Positions 62,698 through 64,000 of a stretch of 64,000 bases of DNA are shown here, one piece after another. A program made the position numbers and the translations under genes. The DNA comes from Gracilibacillus oryzae. GTDB lineage: Bacteria; Bacillota; Bacilli; Bacillales; Amphibacillaceae. Location of the stretch: NCBI RefSeq assembly GCF_009498735.1, contig NZ_ML762433.1, positions 1-64,000 of the forward strand, read 5' to 3'. The notes under the pieces are model-generated. The model was not told the origin of the DNA. It worked only from the letters and a program-made list of their open reading frames with translations, and did no database searches. Within the stretch, counting starts at the first letter, position 1; each line of letters begins with the position of its first letter.

Positions 62698-64000
62698 TTA
62701 AACGGTATAACCAAATGCTAATATAGTAAAACACTTATCTTTATGAGAAGGAGTCATCCTTATTTCCACCTCGCGCTCTTTACATTCCTTTTCATTATAA
62801 AGAATCGCAGCATGGCAATGCGTCCATTTTATGAGGTGAGGATTAATAGTTTTCATAAATTGTCCATCGACAAAAATTTCTGCTTCCCCGAACTCTTTAC
62901 TTGCAGAATCTTTGTAAATAAGGATAAGACTACTACTATTTATCCTTATTTTAAAGTGGTCTGTTACAGATGCAGCTGTATGCATCCAATTATAAGGGAA
63001 CTGAGGCTTAGCTAATTCATCGTAATCCATTTCTGCCGTTTGCAAGTCGCTATCTGTTTCCGTAAATCCACCGACTTCTATTGTAACAGCAGCATTATTA
63101 TTATCTTTTCTATCAAGCAACTGTATATCACGGAAATCATCCCCGATTACAGGTAATTTATCCAGTGAGATATCAGTTTCCACCTTCTTTTCTTTTTTTG
63201 TTTCAGAAAATAAGTTAGCAAGGCAATCTGCCATTATTTTGTGTCCATCATTGGTTGGATGATAAATATCAGAGAAAAATTGCCTCTTGGATATTACATT
63301 GCCATCCTCTTTTGTTAAACGAAACTGCTCTATTAAAGCGTCTTTGATACTTATCATAGGGAGATCATAATAAAATGCCTACAGGCGACAGTCTCTCCTG
63401 TAAATTCCAGTCATTAACAAACACACTGAACAATAGAACTACAGCTGGCTTATTTTTATTTGAAAGTATCTTTAAGCACAAACTCTCATAACAGATTCCT
63501 TTTGTTTCATCATCTGCATCATTTACTCCAAATTCTACAATAACAATGTCAGGCTCTACATTTCCATTTCTTAAAACATCCCGTTCATACCGGATCACTC
63601 CAAGTTCTGAAGGGGTTCCACCTAATCCAGCCTTAATAAAATGGACATTCTCTCCTCCATTAATTCCGAACATTTCTTTAATTTTTAAATAGGATTTATG
63701 GGCATAACAATTTGTATGTATTGGCATCGCTCCCGCACCCTGGGTTATGGAACCTCCTATATAGGCAATCGTAATATCCTCTCCGTTTTCAGCTTTTTCA
63801 ATTGCTGTTTTTAATCTATAATTATTTCCTTTGCTTAATAAAGACTTTCTAATCATTGCTTTGTATCTCTCTGAACGGTAATCAACTGGTTCTGTCGATA
63901 CTTCCGGAACATGGTAACCTTTGTTCAGGTAGCATTTCATACTCACTCTTGCTTTATCTGATAGTTGATTAAATTCCAAAGTTATTTTTCCAAATGTCTT
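62698..64000 (-). pseudogene. Frameshifted SGNH/GDSL esterase, start beyond window edge
   Basis: Two adjacent frames together encode one SGNH hydrolase of about 430 aa. The upstream part (64000-63365) has the nucleophile segment AYIGGSITQGAG and EFGVNDADDE (SGNH blocks I and III). It then runs into VNDWNLQERLSPVG and a premature TGA. The downstream part (63357-62698) resumes in another frame with YYDLPMISIKDALIEQF, then DIYHPTNDGHKI (Asp and His of block V) and a C-terminal beta-sandwich domain. The shift lies near 63365-63385. The frame is open at 64000, so the true start is outside. Probably an acetylxylan or other carbohydrate esterase, inactive unless the shift is a sequencing error. Confidence 0.82.

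Noticed and set aside
1-64000. CRISPR arrays, tRNA, rRNA, prophage or integrase genes
   Set aside because: No regularly spaced short repeats, no cloverleaf or rRNA-like sequence and no phage or recombinase proteins were seen. Repeats found are of other kinds.

Overview
The window is a low-GC Firmicute chromosome segment. AGGAGG-type ribosome sites, sigma-A promoters with TTGACA/TATAAT spacing, YesM/YesN/YesL modules, LplB/LplC/LipO-type sugar transporters and the repeat families all point to Bacillaceae. It looks most like the halotolerant Gracilibacillus/Amphibacillus/Oceanobacillus group, but the genus is an inference. Almost everything serves plant hemicellulose degradation, and nearly all genes lie on the minus strand.

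Layout from left to right. (1) 1-1334 is the end of an NhaC-type Na+/H+ antiporter, unrelated to the rest. (2) 1.4-10.2 kb, read leftwards, is a solute-binding lipoprotein, two permeases, GH42 beta-galactosidase, GH31 alpha-xylosidase and an Axe2-type acetylxylan esterase. (3) 10.6-14.4 kb is a second transporter (LplB, LplC, LipO type). (4) 14.5-22.3 kb is a GH95 enzyme followed by YesM/YesN two-component genes, YesL and a DUF4340 protein. (5) 22.5-23.1 kb is a 600-bp imperfect palindrome. (6) 23.2-32.4 kb is a third transporter with a Nif3-like protein, a YesL and a large GH2 enzyme, interrupted by a 250-bp dispersed repeat. (7) 32.7-36.1 kb holds a polyol/xylitol-type dehydrogenase, a GH43 beta-xylosidase and a deletion scar that joins the start of a lost permease gene to the tail of a lost xylulokinase gene. 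(8) 36.2-41.9 kb has YesL, a second YesN/YesM pair and a binding protein co-transcribed with the kinase. (9) 42.1-46.2 kb has a GH43 enzyme and two GH10 xylanases, one intracellular and one lipid-anchored. (10) 46.3-59.2 kb is an unusual cassette: binding lipoprotein, giant membrane-anchored binding protein with carbohydrate-binding-like domains, two permease pairs, an NHL/TPR membrane protein, a Yip1-family protein and a DUF5696 lipoprotein. (11) 59.4-64.0 kb has an AraC-type regulator with a degenerate receiver domain, a membrane-anchored arabinoxylan arabinofuranosidase and a frameshifted SGNH esterase.

Working model: surface-anchored xylanase and arabinofuranosidase cut arabinoxylan outside; binding lipoproteins and permeases import oligosaccharides; GH10, GH43, GH31, GH42, GH2, GH95 and esterases finish them inside. 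The GH31, GH42/GH2 and GH95 set would also suit xyloglucan oligosaccharides, or L-galactose/xylose side chains of complex arabinoxylan. There are five permease pairs but no ATPase subunit, so a shared MsmX-type ATPase encoded elsewhere is probably used.

Three distinct cis-regulatory families can be read directly: a perfect palindrome GGAAACCGGTTTCC (genes at 6.8-22 kb); ACTACCATTCTAGYATA with near-consensus promoters (32-36 kb); and ACAGGTTGTTS overlapping weak -35 boxes exactly 17 bp from extended -10 boxes (44.8, 59.2 and 62.4 kb). The least described part is the 46-59 kb cassette, whose DUF5696 protein has the look of an unrecognised TIM-barrel glycosidase.
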